Below are positions 54,032 through 64,000 of a DNA stretch of 64,000 bases, piece by piece. Within the stretch, counting starts at the first letter, position 1, and each line of letters begins with the position of its first letter. The DNA comes from Bactericera cockerelli. Taxonomy: Eukaryota; Arthropoda; Insecta; Hemiptera; Triozidae. A program made the translations under genes and the position numbers. The stretch covers positions 18,915,084 through 18,979,083 of the forward strand of contig CM044964.1 in the NCBI GenBank assembly GCA_024516035.1. The letters run 5' to 3'. The notes under the pieces are model-generated. The model saw only the letters and a program-made list of their open reading frames with translations, was not told the origin of the DNA and did not search any database.

Positions 54032-56166
54032 CCGTCAACCAGTGGCGGCTCCTGACTTCAAGACTAGGTGAAGACAAATTATACCCAGAAGTATTGAAAA
54101 AATAAAATTATTAATTTATCAGATCTTAGTTCTTATGGTCTCATAAACACAGCCCATTGTAAGTTATGGCTGTTTCCCTGCAGAGCATGATTTTCTCTCA
54201 TACCAGATTTGCATCATATAAGTTTTTATAGGTACTTTTTTTGGAGAACACTTGGTACTTAATAAATAAACAAGGCCAGCAGAACAATTTGTCAACACTT
54301 GAGCTGGTACACAGCCATTCATTTTTCATAAGCCATTCAGGCTTGAACTGTATGGCTGTGGGCCAGGCATTTGCTTTACTTTTTTAGTGGTGGTTATAGT
54401 AATTGGAGAAATTGGAGATCCAGTAATCATAATATCTTTCTTATCCTCATTACTTCTTAATCTGAATGGGGTTACTTTTAATGTTTGAACCCCATGATTT
54501 TGTGGGGATCTCATTGTTTCTTTGAAATATTGTTATTAATTATTCATCTTAATAAAAAATATTTATTAATCTTAATAAAAAGTATTAACTAAAAGTTGGT
54601 AAAAAGGAATTAAAATAAAAATATTAGGATTATACCTCAGTAGTTAGAACTAGGAAGGAAAGAAAGTTAGTTGAAGACTAAAAATTACAATCCAAAACTG
54701 GAAGAAAATCCACCACCAGATTACAAAATAAATCTAAGAAAACATACTTACTACAAATATAAAATCAGCTTAAATTTGTGTTACCATTGATGTTTAAATG
54801 ACTAGGTATTTAAGAAAAAACACAGATATTGCCTTATAATTTTAAGTACTTCACTGGAAGCTGTGTGCTTAGCTACCTGCAACCTGCATAATTATAATGT
54901 TATTTCTGACACTGAAAGAAGTACATAGCTACTTCATATTCAACTTATTATGAAAAGCACAGGTCAGATCAGGTAGGAATAATGTTTCTATCCTGTATCA
55001 AATACTGGGAAATAACTTTATTAACTAGTTACACCAATTAAAAGTCACTTGATTACCGTTCAAAAGATTTGAAAATGGTCTAATAAAATTTAAAAAGTCC
55101 GCGACAAGTTTTGTTTACATTCTAAAGATAAGAGATACAATGTTGCCAAGTTAATTTCATTGCTAAATTTCTACAAACTTCAAGAGCTATATTTTAAATT
55201 TAAAGAAATCCCTCAAATCATGTAAGACGTATTTATTTATTTAAAAAAATAATACTACACCGCTGAACAGAATTTTCTCTTGAGAATTTCATTTCAACAC
55301 GTCTAATTTCATGATTTTTTTTAAAGTGGTTCCATAGTCAGGATCTTAAACAGGACCACCATTGTCCCTATTTAAAAACTTCTTGGAACAACTAGATACC
55401 AGATTATCTTATTTGGCTCAATTTCGGTACCTACATTAAATAATTATTTCCGAGATTTGACTTCAATCGAGATGTCCTTTTTAATACTACATATAGTTGA
55501 CAAGATACATAAAATATAGTTAAAATTTATTGGTATCGGCTATCGTTTAGGAACTATGTACAAAACTAGAACCCAAAAAATGAGAAATAATATCCAAAAT
55601 TCCTGACACAAAATCCTGCTTTCCTAGCGCCTACGTTATTATTATTATTTTTTTTTTTTAATATTACAAATTGTGCTAGATATGGGTGGCTAAATCATTG
55701 ACTGGTTTCCTAGGTCTGGCATAATGCTACTGGCAACAATGTTAATATCAAAAACACATGACATCGCACATGGTATGTGGCTTCGTGACATTTCGTATGA
55801 GGTCGTGTAGATAATGTAAACTGAATACAACTGAAGACTGTCCTCAGTAGCATATTACATAGATATAGTTCTTGCCTAATATTTCATGATACCTACTTGG
55901 AAATACTCACTCTGATTGGTTGATTCAAGGACAACTGAAGACAATTTCGAATTGTCTTCACATTTGGTGTTCTCCTTGGAAAGTAACATGAAATGTTAAG
56001 CAGCATTGATCTATTTTACACAAAGCTTACTCTTTTTTTTTTTTTTTTTCTTTGAGTTGGATCAATTGTGCCATATTCAAGGGATTATGAGTAGTGTTTT
56101 CACTGTTCAAAATTAGGTGAAAATGTCTTCAGTGTCTTCACCCGACGAGCCGCCACTGCCGTCAAC
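54032..56166. mobile_element. Non-autonomous hAT element, 2.1 kb, with 8-bp target duplication
   Basis: Spans 54040-56158. Inverted ends CAGTGGCGGCTC / GAGCCGCCACTG, flanked by CCGTCAAC on both sides (54032-54039, 56159-56166). The 8-bp duplication and CAG-TGGCGG ends are typical of hAT. Subterminal GTGAAGACA / TGTCTTCAC motifs recur. No transposase domain was seen; one 62-residue minus-strand frame stands out. Confidence 0.92.
54326..54514 (-). CDS. Unrecognised 62-residue frame inside the hAT element
   Basis: ATG to stop without low-complexity sequence; composition (Pro, Ser, Thr, Lys; central GSPISPITITTTKK) looks protein-like. I recognise no domain. It may be a captured host exon, a leftover of an element-encoded protein, or chance. 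Confidence 0.25.
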   Translation of the reverse strand: MRSPQNHGVQTLKVTPFRLRSNEDKKDIMITGSPISPITITTTKKVKQMPGPQPYSSSLNGL

Positions 56167-56624
56167 GCTTCCACCCTGTAAATTTCATTGTTTGTGTTAT
56201 TGTTTAATTAGGAGTATTAGGCTCACCAGGTAATACAAGAACTATTAAGGAAAGAGAGAGAGAGATAGGGGTTCCAAAGAGGATGTTGTGTGAGGAAATA
56301 AGAAATGATTTAGAACTGAGCCGAAAATTTATGAATGGATTAGTTTTGAGAACATTTAAAATATAAACCTACCGTTCAGAATAATAAATATTTGTACAAA
56401 TATTAGAATGGGTTCAATATTGGGTTTGAATGCTTATTTGGCGCCGCACTCATTCATTTCAAAGGAAGCGTCATTTTTTCAATATTTTATTGTTATTATT
56501 ATTACTATTTTCAGGATAACATTTATTATTATTTTCAGGATAACATATATAAGTACCAGCTTTATTCTCTAAAGCTATACATCATATAGGGGCCAATTTT
56601 GTATTATTATTCTTTCATTTGGAC

Positions 56625-56790
56625 CGACCACCGAAGATCGGTCGATAAGGCGGAGAACTCGTAACCAGAAGTCGGTGGTTCGAGTCCTATATTAACAAAA
56701 ATTTAATAAAGCGAGTTTGAGTACGTAATTGATGGTATTTCACACCGTAATTAAAACAAATATGATAACTATATTCTTACACAAATAGGT
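56625..56790 (+). mobile_element. tRNA-SINE type 1, diverged (plus strand)
   Basis: GGTCGATAAGGCGGAGAACTC head, GGTGGTTCGAGTCC B box, TAATAAAGCGAGTTTGAGTA body and the end AAACAAATATGATAAC. Confidence 0.75.
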
Positions 56791-56794
56791 ATAT

Positions 56795-57105
56795 CTTCTT
56801 CTTCTTTCACTTTGCCTTTTCCCAAACCTATATGGGGTTTGCATTGTTCAACCCCATGCTTAAGTTTGGTTGGTTGTGACACATTTTTACGGCTGGATGC
56901 CCTTCCTAACGCCAACGATTCTATGAGATTTAACGTCCTGATTAGGACGGGGAGTTTATCCTCAATTCGCTGGGAATCGTACTCACCTCACCCAGCCTGC
57001 GTAGGGCCGAAAATGCTATCTTCACGTGCTCGGAAAGAACAGAATTTTCTGTGTGAAAAGTCTGCTCCGACTGGGAATCGAACTGAAGATCTTACATACC
57101 TATTA
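56795..57105 (-). mobile_element. Dispersed repeat with GGATGCCCTTCCTAACGCC motif
   Basis: The motifs TGCCTTTTCCCAAACC, TTACGGCTGGATGCCCTTCC and TAACGCCAACGATTC are known to me from dispersed repeats in several insect genomes. On the minus strand the right edge has a tRNA-like B box (CAGTTCGATTCCC), so this is probably a tRNA-related SINE. Open frames across it are not genes. Confidence 0.6.
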
Positions 57106-57224
57106 TAATAGTACTAAAACTTTGGTTATCTGGATTTCAGCCCTCTCAGTCTACTTGTCCAAGGTTATCAGGATAAACAGCTATTATCTGCTGAAAAAGA
57201 AAAGAATCCAATTTTTCATGATTT

Positions 57225-57350
57225 TTTTTTAAATATAAAAACTTCTCCCAGGGACCGGCCTTCCGGAAGAGAACCGAGGATGCAAGGATGAGCATTCCCT
57301 CTTTGAATGGCTAGACCAATTTTTAGGTAAAGAAAATGATTGGAACGGGA
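57225..57350 (+). repeat. Exon-like dispersed repeat, family 2, copy 2
   Basis: A T/A-rich stretch ending in TTCTCCCAG (acceptor-like), then an open segment with residues like RGCKDEHSLFEWLDQFLGKE. Same frame as the copy at 5858-5985. No protein recognised. Confidence 0.4.
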
Positions 57351-57403
57351 ATCACCCGTAATTCCAATCAATTTCTTTCCCAAATGGTCTAACCATTTCT
57401 TAG
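57304..57403. repeat. Imperfect inverted repeat, ~45-bp arms
   Basis: GAATGGCTAGACCAATTTTT...AATGATTGGAA is mirrored by ATTCCAATCAATTTC...AATGGTCTAACCATTTC. The centre is ACGGGAATCACCCGT. Confidence 0.75.
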
Positions 57404-57744
57404 ATTCAACACTCCAAGCTTCGATGTTTTCTATGCAAAAGCTTTCTGAGGATAATATTATGAAATAGGACCTTCAATTTTTCTATAGGTATGTATTTTA
57501 TCTATAGGTATCTATAGGTTATAGGTATGTTAAACACTCGTCTTAGTAAATCCCTTCAAAGGGAAAGAAGGCAACCCAAGAACATAAAACGAACGTAATG
57601 CTGACATAAAGCTCAAAGTATTTACTTTGAATAAGAGAGAGGATACATTCGAAGTTGAAAGAGTTTTCAGTGTTACCTATACTTACGGTCCTACGGGGTA
57701 GGTTTGTTGTTTGTGTCCATCTGTCCATGATGGTTGTGGCATCA
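57404..57744. other. Unassigned spacer
   Basis: Short repeats of TATAGGTATG near 57485-57535. A minus-strand frame (57543-57728) without domain. Confidence 0.3.
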
Positions 57745-57776
57745 TGTTGACCACTAGCTGAGCTACCGGGACAGAT
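57745..57776 (-). mobile_element. tRNA-SINE type 2 head tip (minus strand)
   Basis: TGAGCTACCGGGACAGAT matches the outermost head of type 2. Confidence 0.55.
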
Positions 57777-57867
57777 CTGGACCAGTCATAACAAATGTTT
57801 CTTCCATTCTTTGGGATATCTTAATAGTAAAAGATTCTATTTTCTTATTTATAGATATGACCGTCTT

Positions 57868-58035
57868 TTTTATTTTCTAGTCCTGAAACACATTTTTTTT
57901 TCTTGTGGTTTGTGTTGTAGCTTACCAAGCCCGTAGTATACCTCCCCTCTGATGGGTGAGAAGTGACCCAATATTTCCCATTTGGGTGCTGTGTCTACAC
58001 AAGCGCACCGGAAGGTATCCATTAGAGACAACTGT
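57868..58035 (+). repeat. Secreted-peptide-like exon repeat (family 1), copy 4
   Basis: TTTTTATTTTCTAG acceptor-like stretch, start codon changed to CTG, LVVC-VA segment retained, frame shifted before GATGGGTGAGAAGTGACC. Degenerate. Confidence 0.6.
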
Positions 58036-58839
58036 AGGTAGTCATATTTTCATTACAATTTGTCTGTCTGATCTGGAGACCTAACGCTGGACTTAGCGAT
58101 AGGCCCAATTACCAGGCGCGGCTGGTGGGAAAATGTTTTGGTGGTGCTGCCACATCATGAACCAGATTAAAATGGCATTTGTAGACTCACTCTTTCAGTA
58201 CCTAAAGAGATTGAGTGTGTTTACCATGACAATCATAATGATTATGCATGCATTCATTATTCTAGAAATGTGTAATATTTTTTACTGTGTACACTGTACA
58301 TACTGTACAAGTACATCCTCTCTTTTTCGTCTGGTGTACTCCAGTTCCGCAGCTCCTTAGGCCTGCTAACCACTGATTTATATTGTATAGGTATTATAAC
58401 GAAACAAGTGAATTGAAACCAGACACCCTGTAAACATGAATAAATATCGCATGTTGAGAATTCAGGATATTTACATTCCGAGCCAAAACTGCTACATTAT
58501 TAAATTCAAATAAATTCATGTCATAACTGAAATCCTCTCAGCGACTGTACAACACATTGCCGGCGTTTATATTGACATTGATCTATATGAATATGTGAAT
58601 CTATGTAAGTATGTGATTCTAATATTTATTTATATTTATGTAAGTAAACTATATGTATTTAGATTTACATACTTTTATAAATATTTATATAAGAAATGAC
58701 ACATTTATTTCATCTGTAATGCCTTTTATTACAACTCAGTATTTTATCACATTCTCTGATCTTGTATTATACAACACAACTTTCTTTAGTTTTCATCTCT
58801 GTCCCTCCCCTGTATACATACTTTCACTACTGACTATCA
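58036..58839. other. Unassigned spacer
   Basis: No gene recognised. A solitary ACACCCTGTAAAC near 58425. Confidence 0.3.
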
Positions 58840-59000
58840 ATTTTTTATTCCAAGTTGAGTGTGAAACAGGAGCTACTCTAGCCACTTGTGGTCTTTGTTG
58901 TAGCTTATGCAGCCCACCCCGTAGTATGTCTCCTATCTGATGGGCGAGAAATGACACTATATTTCACATTTTAGGTGCTGGGTCAATATGGGGTAGGTAG
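58840..59000 (+). repeat. Secreted-peptide-like exon repeat (family 1), copy 5
   Basis: GTGTGAAACAGGAGCTACTCT with in-frame TAG at codon 7, LVV-VVAYA segment, SDGREMTLYFTF then a stop. Degenerate. Confidence 0.6.
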
Positions 59001-59104
59001 GTACACATTTAATTTTTTTTTTTTTTTCTTTCAGTATAAGAAAAGCAAATTCCTTAATTTCCATGAGACTCATTTTTTCTTTTAATATAACAGATTTTTT
59101 TTTT

Positions 59105-59150
59105 TTCAATTTGGGTTTTACTTTGATTTCCATGGTCATATCACAAATAA
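59105..59150 (-). mobile_element. 5S-SINE 3' end relic (minus strand)
   Basis: TTTGGGTTTTACTTTGATTTCC then ATGGTCATATCAC matches the end of the family with a deletion. Confidence 0.4.
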
Positions 59151-59439
59151 CAGATTACATAAATCTATTTTAATGAAGTAACATAGAGCAAAAAAAAAAA
59201 AAGTTCCAATCGTTTATCGTATAAGCTGGCACCTGTACCTATATAAAAATTTAATACTTAACACATTAAAAGATGACATTTTTTACGCCCCAGAGTTGGG
59301 AGATAAATATTTTACCTAATTTAATTTTTATCCAGAGAGAGAGAGCAGGAGGATTTTTTTGCTTACTTAATAAAAAAATATTTAGCCAGCATAATTTATT
59401 CCACTAAATTAAATCTCTGCTCCATTCGGAGAAAAAAAT

Positions 59440-59925
59440 TCCTTTGTCCCTGTTCAACTTCTTCTTTTTTTCTCTCCTCTCTTTCCCCCTCATTTTCCTT
59501 TTCTTCTTATTCTTCTTCCCTCTCCCTTTCTCTCTTTTACCCTCCCCTATTTTGCTCTTCTCTGGTTTTTCTTCCCTCTCTTTCATCTTCTGCTTATTAT
59601 TCTTTCTCCCTTTCACTCTTTCTCTTCTCCTCTATATGCCAATCCCCTATTTTCCTCTCCTCTGATTTTTCTTCCCTCTTCTGCTTCTTCTTCTTCCCTC
59701 TCCCTTTCTCTCTTTCTCTTCTCCTCTATCTCCCAATCACCTATTTATTTCCTTCCCTCTGGTTTTTCTTCCGTCTCTTTTTTTCTTTTTCGTATTCTTC
59801 TTACTTTTCCCTTTTTCTCTTTCTCTCCTCCTCTCTCTCCCCCTCCCCTATTTTCCTCTCCTCTGGTTCTTCTTCTTTTCTTCCTCCTCTCCTCTGGTTT
59901 TTTTTTCTTATTCTTCTTCCCTTTC
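59440..59925. repeat. Irregular polypyrimidine tract
   Basis: CT-rich words (CTCTGGTTTTTCTTCCCTC, CTCCTCTATCTCCCAATC) form degenerate longer units that lead into the regular 33-bp array. Confidence 0.9.
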
Positions 59926-60625
59926 CTCTGGTTATTCTTCTTATTCTTCCTCCCTCTCCTCTAGTTCTTCTTCTTATTCTTCCTCCCTCTCCTCTGGTTC
60001 TTCTTATTATTATTCCTCCCCTCCTCTGGTTCTTCTACTTATTCTTCTCCCTCTCCTCTGGTTCTTCTTCTTATTCTTCCTCCCTCCCTCTGGTTCTTCT
60101 TCTTATTCTTCCTCCCTCTCCTCTGGTTCTTCTTCTTATTCTTCCTCCCTCTCCTCTGGTTCTTCTTCTTATTCTTCCTCCCTCTCCTCTGGTTCTTCTT
60201 CTTATTCTTCCTCCCTCTCCTCTGGTTCTTCTTCTTATTCTTCCTCCCTCTCCTCTGGTTCTTCTTCTTATTCTTCCTCCCTCTCCTCTGGTTCTTCTTC
60301 TTATTCTTCCTCCCTCTCCTCTGGTTCTTCTTCTTATTCTTCCTCCCTCTCCTCTGGTTCTTCTTCTTATTCTTCCTCCCTCTCCTCTGGTTCTTCTTCT
60401 TATTCTTCCTCCCTCTCCTCTGGTTCTTCTTCTTATTCTTCCTCCCTCTCCTCTGGTTCTTCTTCTTATTCTTCCTCCCTCTCCTCTAGTTCTTCTTCTT
60501 ATTCTTCCTCCCTCTCCTCTGGTTCTTCTTCTTATTCTTCCTCCCTCTCCTCTGGTTCTTCTTCTTATTCTTCCTCCCTCTCCTCTGGTTCTTCTTCTTA
60601 TTCTTCCTCCCTCTCCTCTCTTCTG
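59926..60625. repeat. 33-bp polypyrimidine minisatellite, about 20 units
   Basis: Unit of CCTCTGGTTCTTCTTCTTAT then TCTTCCTCCCTCT. Units from about 60090 are nearly identical. 33 is a multiple of 3, so plus-strand frames stay open throughout (11-residue Ser/Gly/Tyr period in one). Five of six frames are open, so this is not evidence for a gene. Confidence 0.97.
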
Positions 60626-60800
60626 ATTTTTCTTCCTCCTCTTTACTCTTCTTATTATTCTTATCCCCTCCCTCTTTCTCTCCTCCTCTCTCTCCCCCTC
60701 CTCTATTTTCCTCTGGTTCTTCTTCCCTCTCTTTCTTTCTTATTGGTCAAACTCTTCTCCTCTTTCTTCTCTTGTCCTATTTCTTATTTCCTCTCATTGA
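60626..60800. repeat. Pyrimidine-rich flank of the minisatellite
   Basis: CTTCTTATTATTCTTATCCC and CTCTTCTCCTCTTTC words, degenerate. Confidence 0.8.
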
Positions 60801-60944
60801 TGTTGTTCTGGAATTAAAGGAGATAGAATTTACTAAGGAGCTAGATGTTGTACCTCTGAAGAACGGTATATAAACAGATAATGCAGCATTGTCGGGACAA
60901 AACTGTGGACTAGGTGAGTTTTCCAACAGTGATAAAATAAAAAA

Positions 60945-61015
60945 TCGGAGTAAAAAATATTTTTTTTACAAAAACGAACACAATACTTCCGATTTCTAAT
61001 ATTAGAAATTTATCG
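60945..61015 (+). repeat. Short copy of the GACA-motif repeat edge
   Basis: ACAAAAACGAACACAATACT and TCCGATTT as at 9565-9610. Confidence 0.55.
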
Positions 61016-61515
61016 GAAGTAATAAGAGACTATTATGTATAAGCACGTTTGGAAAATAATATGTACCTACCTACCTACAAAAAATGGTGAGAATTTTTTG
61101 GAACATTTTCAACAGCAAAATTTTTGAACACCAAGAACTGAAAAGAAAAAGATCATTATGGCGAAAACAGAAGAGATTCGGTAAAAAAAAAAAGTAAAAA
61201 AAAAAAAAAAACGTTTCATACTTTATTCTACTCCGGGGGAAAATTTGGTGTAAGGGCAATAAAAAATTATGAAAAATTACATTTTTCTCCCTTCTCTCTA
61301 TCTTTCTTCTCCTCCCCTCATCCTCCTGCTCCTTTTCTTTATTCATTCCTTATCTCCTTTAATTTTGTCTACTTCCCATTTTTTACAGAAAGCATCCTCT
61401 GTGTATACAGGGTGTTTGTGTGAGCTCCTCACAGGATCCTTTTCAAATTCAAAGCAGCTGGTAGCAGGCAGGGTTTTGAATATAATGCACTAAACACAAG
61501 GTTGGCAGTGGTAGA
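61016..61515. other. Unassigned spacer
   Basis: An A-run near 61195-61211 and a pyrimidine patch at 61287-61360. TATACAGGGTGTTTGTGTGAG at 61405 is a solitary terminus-like motif. Confidence 0.35.
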
Positions 61516-61519
61516 GCAC

Positions 61520-61592
61520 AAGATTAGTTCAGTGGTAATATACCCGTTTGCCATGAGGTGTGTGGACCACTTTGGGTTCATTGAAAGAGCTC
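61520..61592 (+). mobile_element. tRNA-like SINE relic
   Basis: AGATTAGTTCAGTGGTAATA (A-box-like) and TTTGGGTTCATT (B-box-like) at tRNA-like spacing. Degenerate. Confidence 0.35.
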
Positions 61593-62055
61593 AAAACTTT
61601 AAACAGTGAACATTTCCATCTATCTAATAGGTAGGTATATCTCTTTTCTTCTTATTCATCAGGGAAAAGTGAAATTGTTAGTAATTTTGAACCAACATAG
61701 ATTAAAAACGAAAACATTTTATGAAACATCATATAAATTTAATTTAAAACTTTTACAATTCAAGATTACTTATACTTATTACAATAAAAAGTGAAAAAGA
61801 GCATTTTCAATTCAAAGAATACCCAGGCTCCAATGATGTTGGACCTGTAGGTACATAAAACTAATTCAACGTTAGTCCCACCCTGTACACACGAGGTAAT
61901 TGTGGTTGACTTAATTTAAGCCCACCCCTCCCTCCGTTTCAGGCTTTGCCTTTTTTTTAATTTCAAGTTAATTAAGTTTAATTTTTTAATTAAAAAAGCG
62001 CCATTGTTATATTATTATTCATTTGGGCAGATCCTCCTCCCTCCATTTTGTTTCC

Positions 62056-62090
<35 letters not shown>

Positions 62091-62254
62091 TTTCTCTGTG
62101 TGGCTAAACACAACCAAAAGTACCTAGCTCTCTCTATGTTGATGGTTTAAAAAAATCAAAACTGTTTATTTCATTTCTAAAACCCGAAAGTATTGTATGA
62201 TAATTTGGTATGAAAAAAAATTGAAGATATAAAATCAAACTGTCCTAACCTTTG
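61593..62254. other. AT-rich spacer with poly-T run
   Basis: Poly-T at about 62058-62086. No gene recognised. Confidence 0.35.
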
Positions 62255-62402
62255 ATGGCATTCGTTTAAACCAGCTCTCGGTCTGATACTGAAGTTAAAC
62301 AACGACCAGCAAGGTTAGGATTTAGATGGGTGTCTCGTGAGGTTAATATTTATATGGTAACTGATTTGTGAGTTTCTAGCCGATCGGGGATAAACCCCCC
62401 TT
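62255..62402 (+). mobile_element. 5S-SINE, diverged (plus strand)
   Basis: GATACTGAAGTTAAACAACG, AAGGTTAGGATTTAGATGGG, GAGGTTAATATT and TTTGTGAGTTTC. The final tail is degraded. Confidence 0.6.
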
Positions 62403-62435
62403 CTCGAATGACTTAGGTAATAAAGACACGTGTCT

Positions 62436-62640
62436 GCCCCGGTAGCTCAGTGGTGACGGCGGCACTCTGTGAATCCAGAGATTCCAGAGGTTGTGGATTA
62501 GAAACCCAGCCGGGACATGACAAGTTACCCCATTTGGGATCTAACCAAATAATAGGTACTATGTCTTGGGCTTACTGCTAAAATAATGGGACTTCAATAG
62601 TCCTAATCGGGCAGTATACATAAGACGATATTATTATTTA
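62436..62640 (+). mobile_element. tRNA-derived SINE type 2, full length (plus strand)
   Basis: CCCCGGTAGCTCAGTGGTGA head, AGAAACCCAGCCGGGACATG, GGGCTTACTGCTAAAATAAT and the tail CGATATTATTATTTA. Confidence 0.85.
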
Positions 62641-63766
62641 TATCATTAATATTGAAGACCCCCAAAAAATCTGTCCTTAAAAATTGTTAAATTTGTCCTT
62701 AAAAAAAACTTGAAAAAAATAATCCATTCTCAACGTCCAAATATAGTTAAGTATATATCTAAATACTTTATAAAAATAGACAATAATCAGAACCTATAGG
62801 TAATTACCAAGCTATTATATTTCTATACAAATTGATAAAAAAGGAACATGCTGAAAACAATACTCTCCAATTCATTTCAGGTAATAGAAAGTAAAAAAAC
62901 ACATTAATAGTAAAATGCTATATTTTTTTAACAGAACTACATGATTTCACTTCATTCTTCATTTCTCTTCATTCAGTGGAAAGCATGTGTAAGTTGCGAA
63001 AGTTTTTTCATTGCAAATATTTTAGTTAACTCTAGCAGTATATAACACCTTATCCGCCAGGAACATGCTGAAAATAAAATAACAATACAGACCACCCTCT
63101 AAAAAATAGGAGACCTGAAAAAATAATTAGTTTTATTCCTGAAATTTGACTTTTTCAGAGTGGGAGCAAAATGAAATTTTTAAATTAAAAAGCAAAAATC
63201 TGTGTGGCAGGTTGGTGAGGTACATTTTTTACAATTTACTCTTTATTTGCTTTTTTGTGATACTTTTTTTTCGTGTGAATCGGCCCATTTAAACTTTGCC
63301 GAGCCTTTCACTTTCGGAAGGTAATCCTTTTCATTACTTCTGTCTCTAATTTAACGAGAAAAGTGAATCGCAGTTTTTCATTCTCAATTGGTTTATTTAT
63401 CTTTGTTTTGTACTAAAGTATAAAGAAAAACTAAAAGTTAAAGTTAAAGGTTATCATATTTGTGTACTTTGAATATCAATACCAGCCTTGTTAGGACAAT
63501 TGGGGTAGTTGTAGAGAGGGCAACAACCAATGGCGACATTACGAGATTGATATTGGAATATGATGGATATGATAGAATATATACGTTCTCGTTATGCAGA
63601 TGCTAGCTACTAAAATTTTTGACACAATAACAAAAAACTAGCTCTTAATTTTATCCGTACCTTAGTTTTTACTAAGTTTGAATATTTTGAAATTCGCCAC
63701 ATCATTAGGAAGATTAATTATTATAATGACTAGATTCTTACACATAAAAATACCCAGTCCTTGATT
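62641..63766. other. AT-rich spacer, no gene seen
   Basis: No open frame of interest and no repeat recognised. Confidence 0.4.
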
Positions 63767-63769
63767 AAA

Positions 63770-64000
63770 TTTTTTTTTTTTTTTTTTTTTTTTTTTGAAC
63801 TTGTATCTTTATTTATTAAACAACAAACATAATTATCAAAGTTGGTAGATAAAGTCCAGAGAGGGATTGGGAGGAAAAGTCCCAAGAATACTCGATGCAT
63901 TCCCTCTCTGGATCGCCAAGGACAGGGATTGGTAGAGGTAGGTCTTGGCTTTTGGTTCTCCACTTTTCTCTTTTAATTTTTTTGCCCATTTCTTCGACAA
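63770..64000 (-). pseudogene. 3' end of a retroposed mRNA (partial, runs off the window)
   Basis: On the minus strand an open frame enters from beyond 64000 and ends at 63836 (54 residues plus TGA). It is Lys-rich at first, then TYLYQSLSLAIQRGNASSIL, ending in a Pro-rich hydrophobic tail with DFIYQL. Its 3' UTR is only about 40 bp, with overlapping AATAAA signals (63808-63817), and then a genomic run of about 27 A (63770-63796). The A-run 11 bases after AATAAA marks reverse-transcribed, polyadenylated RNA, so I call a processed copy. I do not recognise the protein with confidence. A real last exon next to a chance A-run is the alternative. Confidence 0.5.

Noticed and set aside
58085..58380. 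Possible small hAT element (GCGGCTGGTGG ... CTAACCACTG)
   Set aside because: The ends do not pair well enough and no 8-bp duplication was found.

Overview
This is a gene-poor, repeat-dense eukaryotic nuclear window. Genomic poly(A) tails, 5S-rRNA- and tRNA-derived SINEs, LINE 3' ends, hAT/mariner/Mutator-like DNA transposons, long (GA)n/(CT)n tracts, AT-rich spacers and splice-acceptor-like signals all point to an arthropod, probably an insect. Recurrent GGTAGGTA/TAGGTACCTA words remind me of hemipterans such as planthoppers, but that is only an impression. There are no operons, bacterial genes, CRISPR arrays or rRNA operons.

Only one region looks like a host gene: 344-1108, a cysteine-rich, probably secreted protein with a poly(A) signal just after the stop. 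The minus strand at the right edge (63836-64000) carries the C-terminus of a second, unrecognised protein. It is followed by AATAAA and a genomic poly(A) run and is probably a retrocopy. All other coding capacity is transposon-derived: two copies of a C-terminal hAT transposase fragment, a mariner-like transposase remnant, and two families of exon-like repeats with splice-acceptor-like upstream sequence. One of these repeats (five copies) encodes a signal-peptide-like start.

Layout. 1-3.1 kb: the cysteine-rich gene, a SINE fragment, a purine tract and a LINE 3' end. 3.1-4.8 kb: a palindromic DNA element with a LINE tail in its loop. 4.86-5.56 kb: a 46-bp minisatellite. 6.2-7.0 kb: (CT)n and (GA)n. 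7.15-9.35 kb: a terminal-inverted-repeat element with a 10-bp target-site duplication, containing about 20 copies of a 72-bp satellite with higher-order structure. 9.4-26 kb: scattered SINEs, a mariner-derived palindrome (12.6-13.8 kb), tandem 5S-SINEs (21.5-22.0 kb) and a (CT)n block. 27.65-35.77 kb: a 49-bp minisatellite split by a 7.4-kb foldback element with a 9-bp target duplication. 35.8-49.15 kb: a higher-order tandem array with a period of about 3.5 kb. It is built from two related blocks (A, B), a G-rich core, a 5S-SINE, a tRNA-SINE and, in two repeats, a hAT deletion derivative. 49.2-64 kb: more SINEs, including a tRNA-SINE nested in a 5S-SINE, a 2.1-kb hAT element (54.04-56.16 kb) with an 8-bp target duplication, a 33-bp polypyrimidine minisatellite (59.9-60.6 kb) and the right-edge retrocopy.

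The window mainly records nested transposition, with several elements (72-bp satellite, 49-bp minisatellite, foldback modules, 3.5-kb array) turning into tandem arrays. Target-site duplications and empty-site paralogues allow a relative order of events to be read directly. Boundaries and similarities were judged by eye; no alignment or database search was run.
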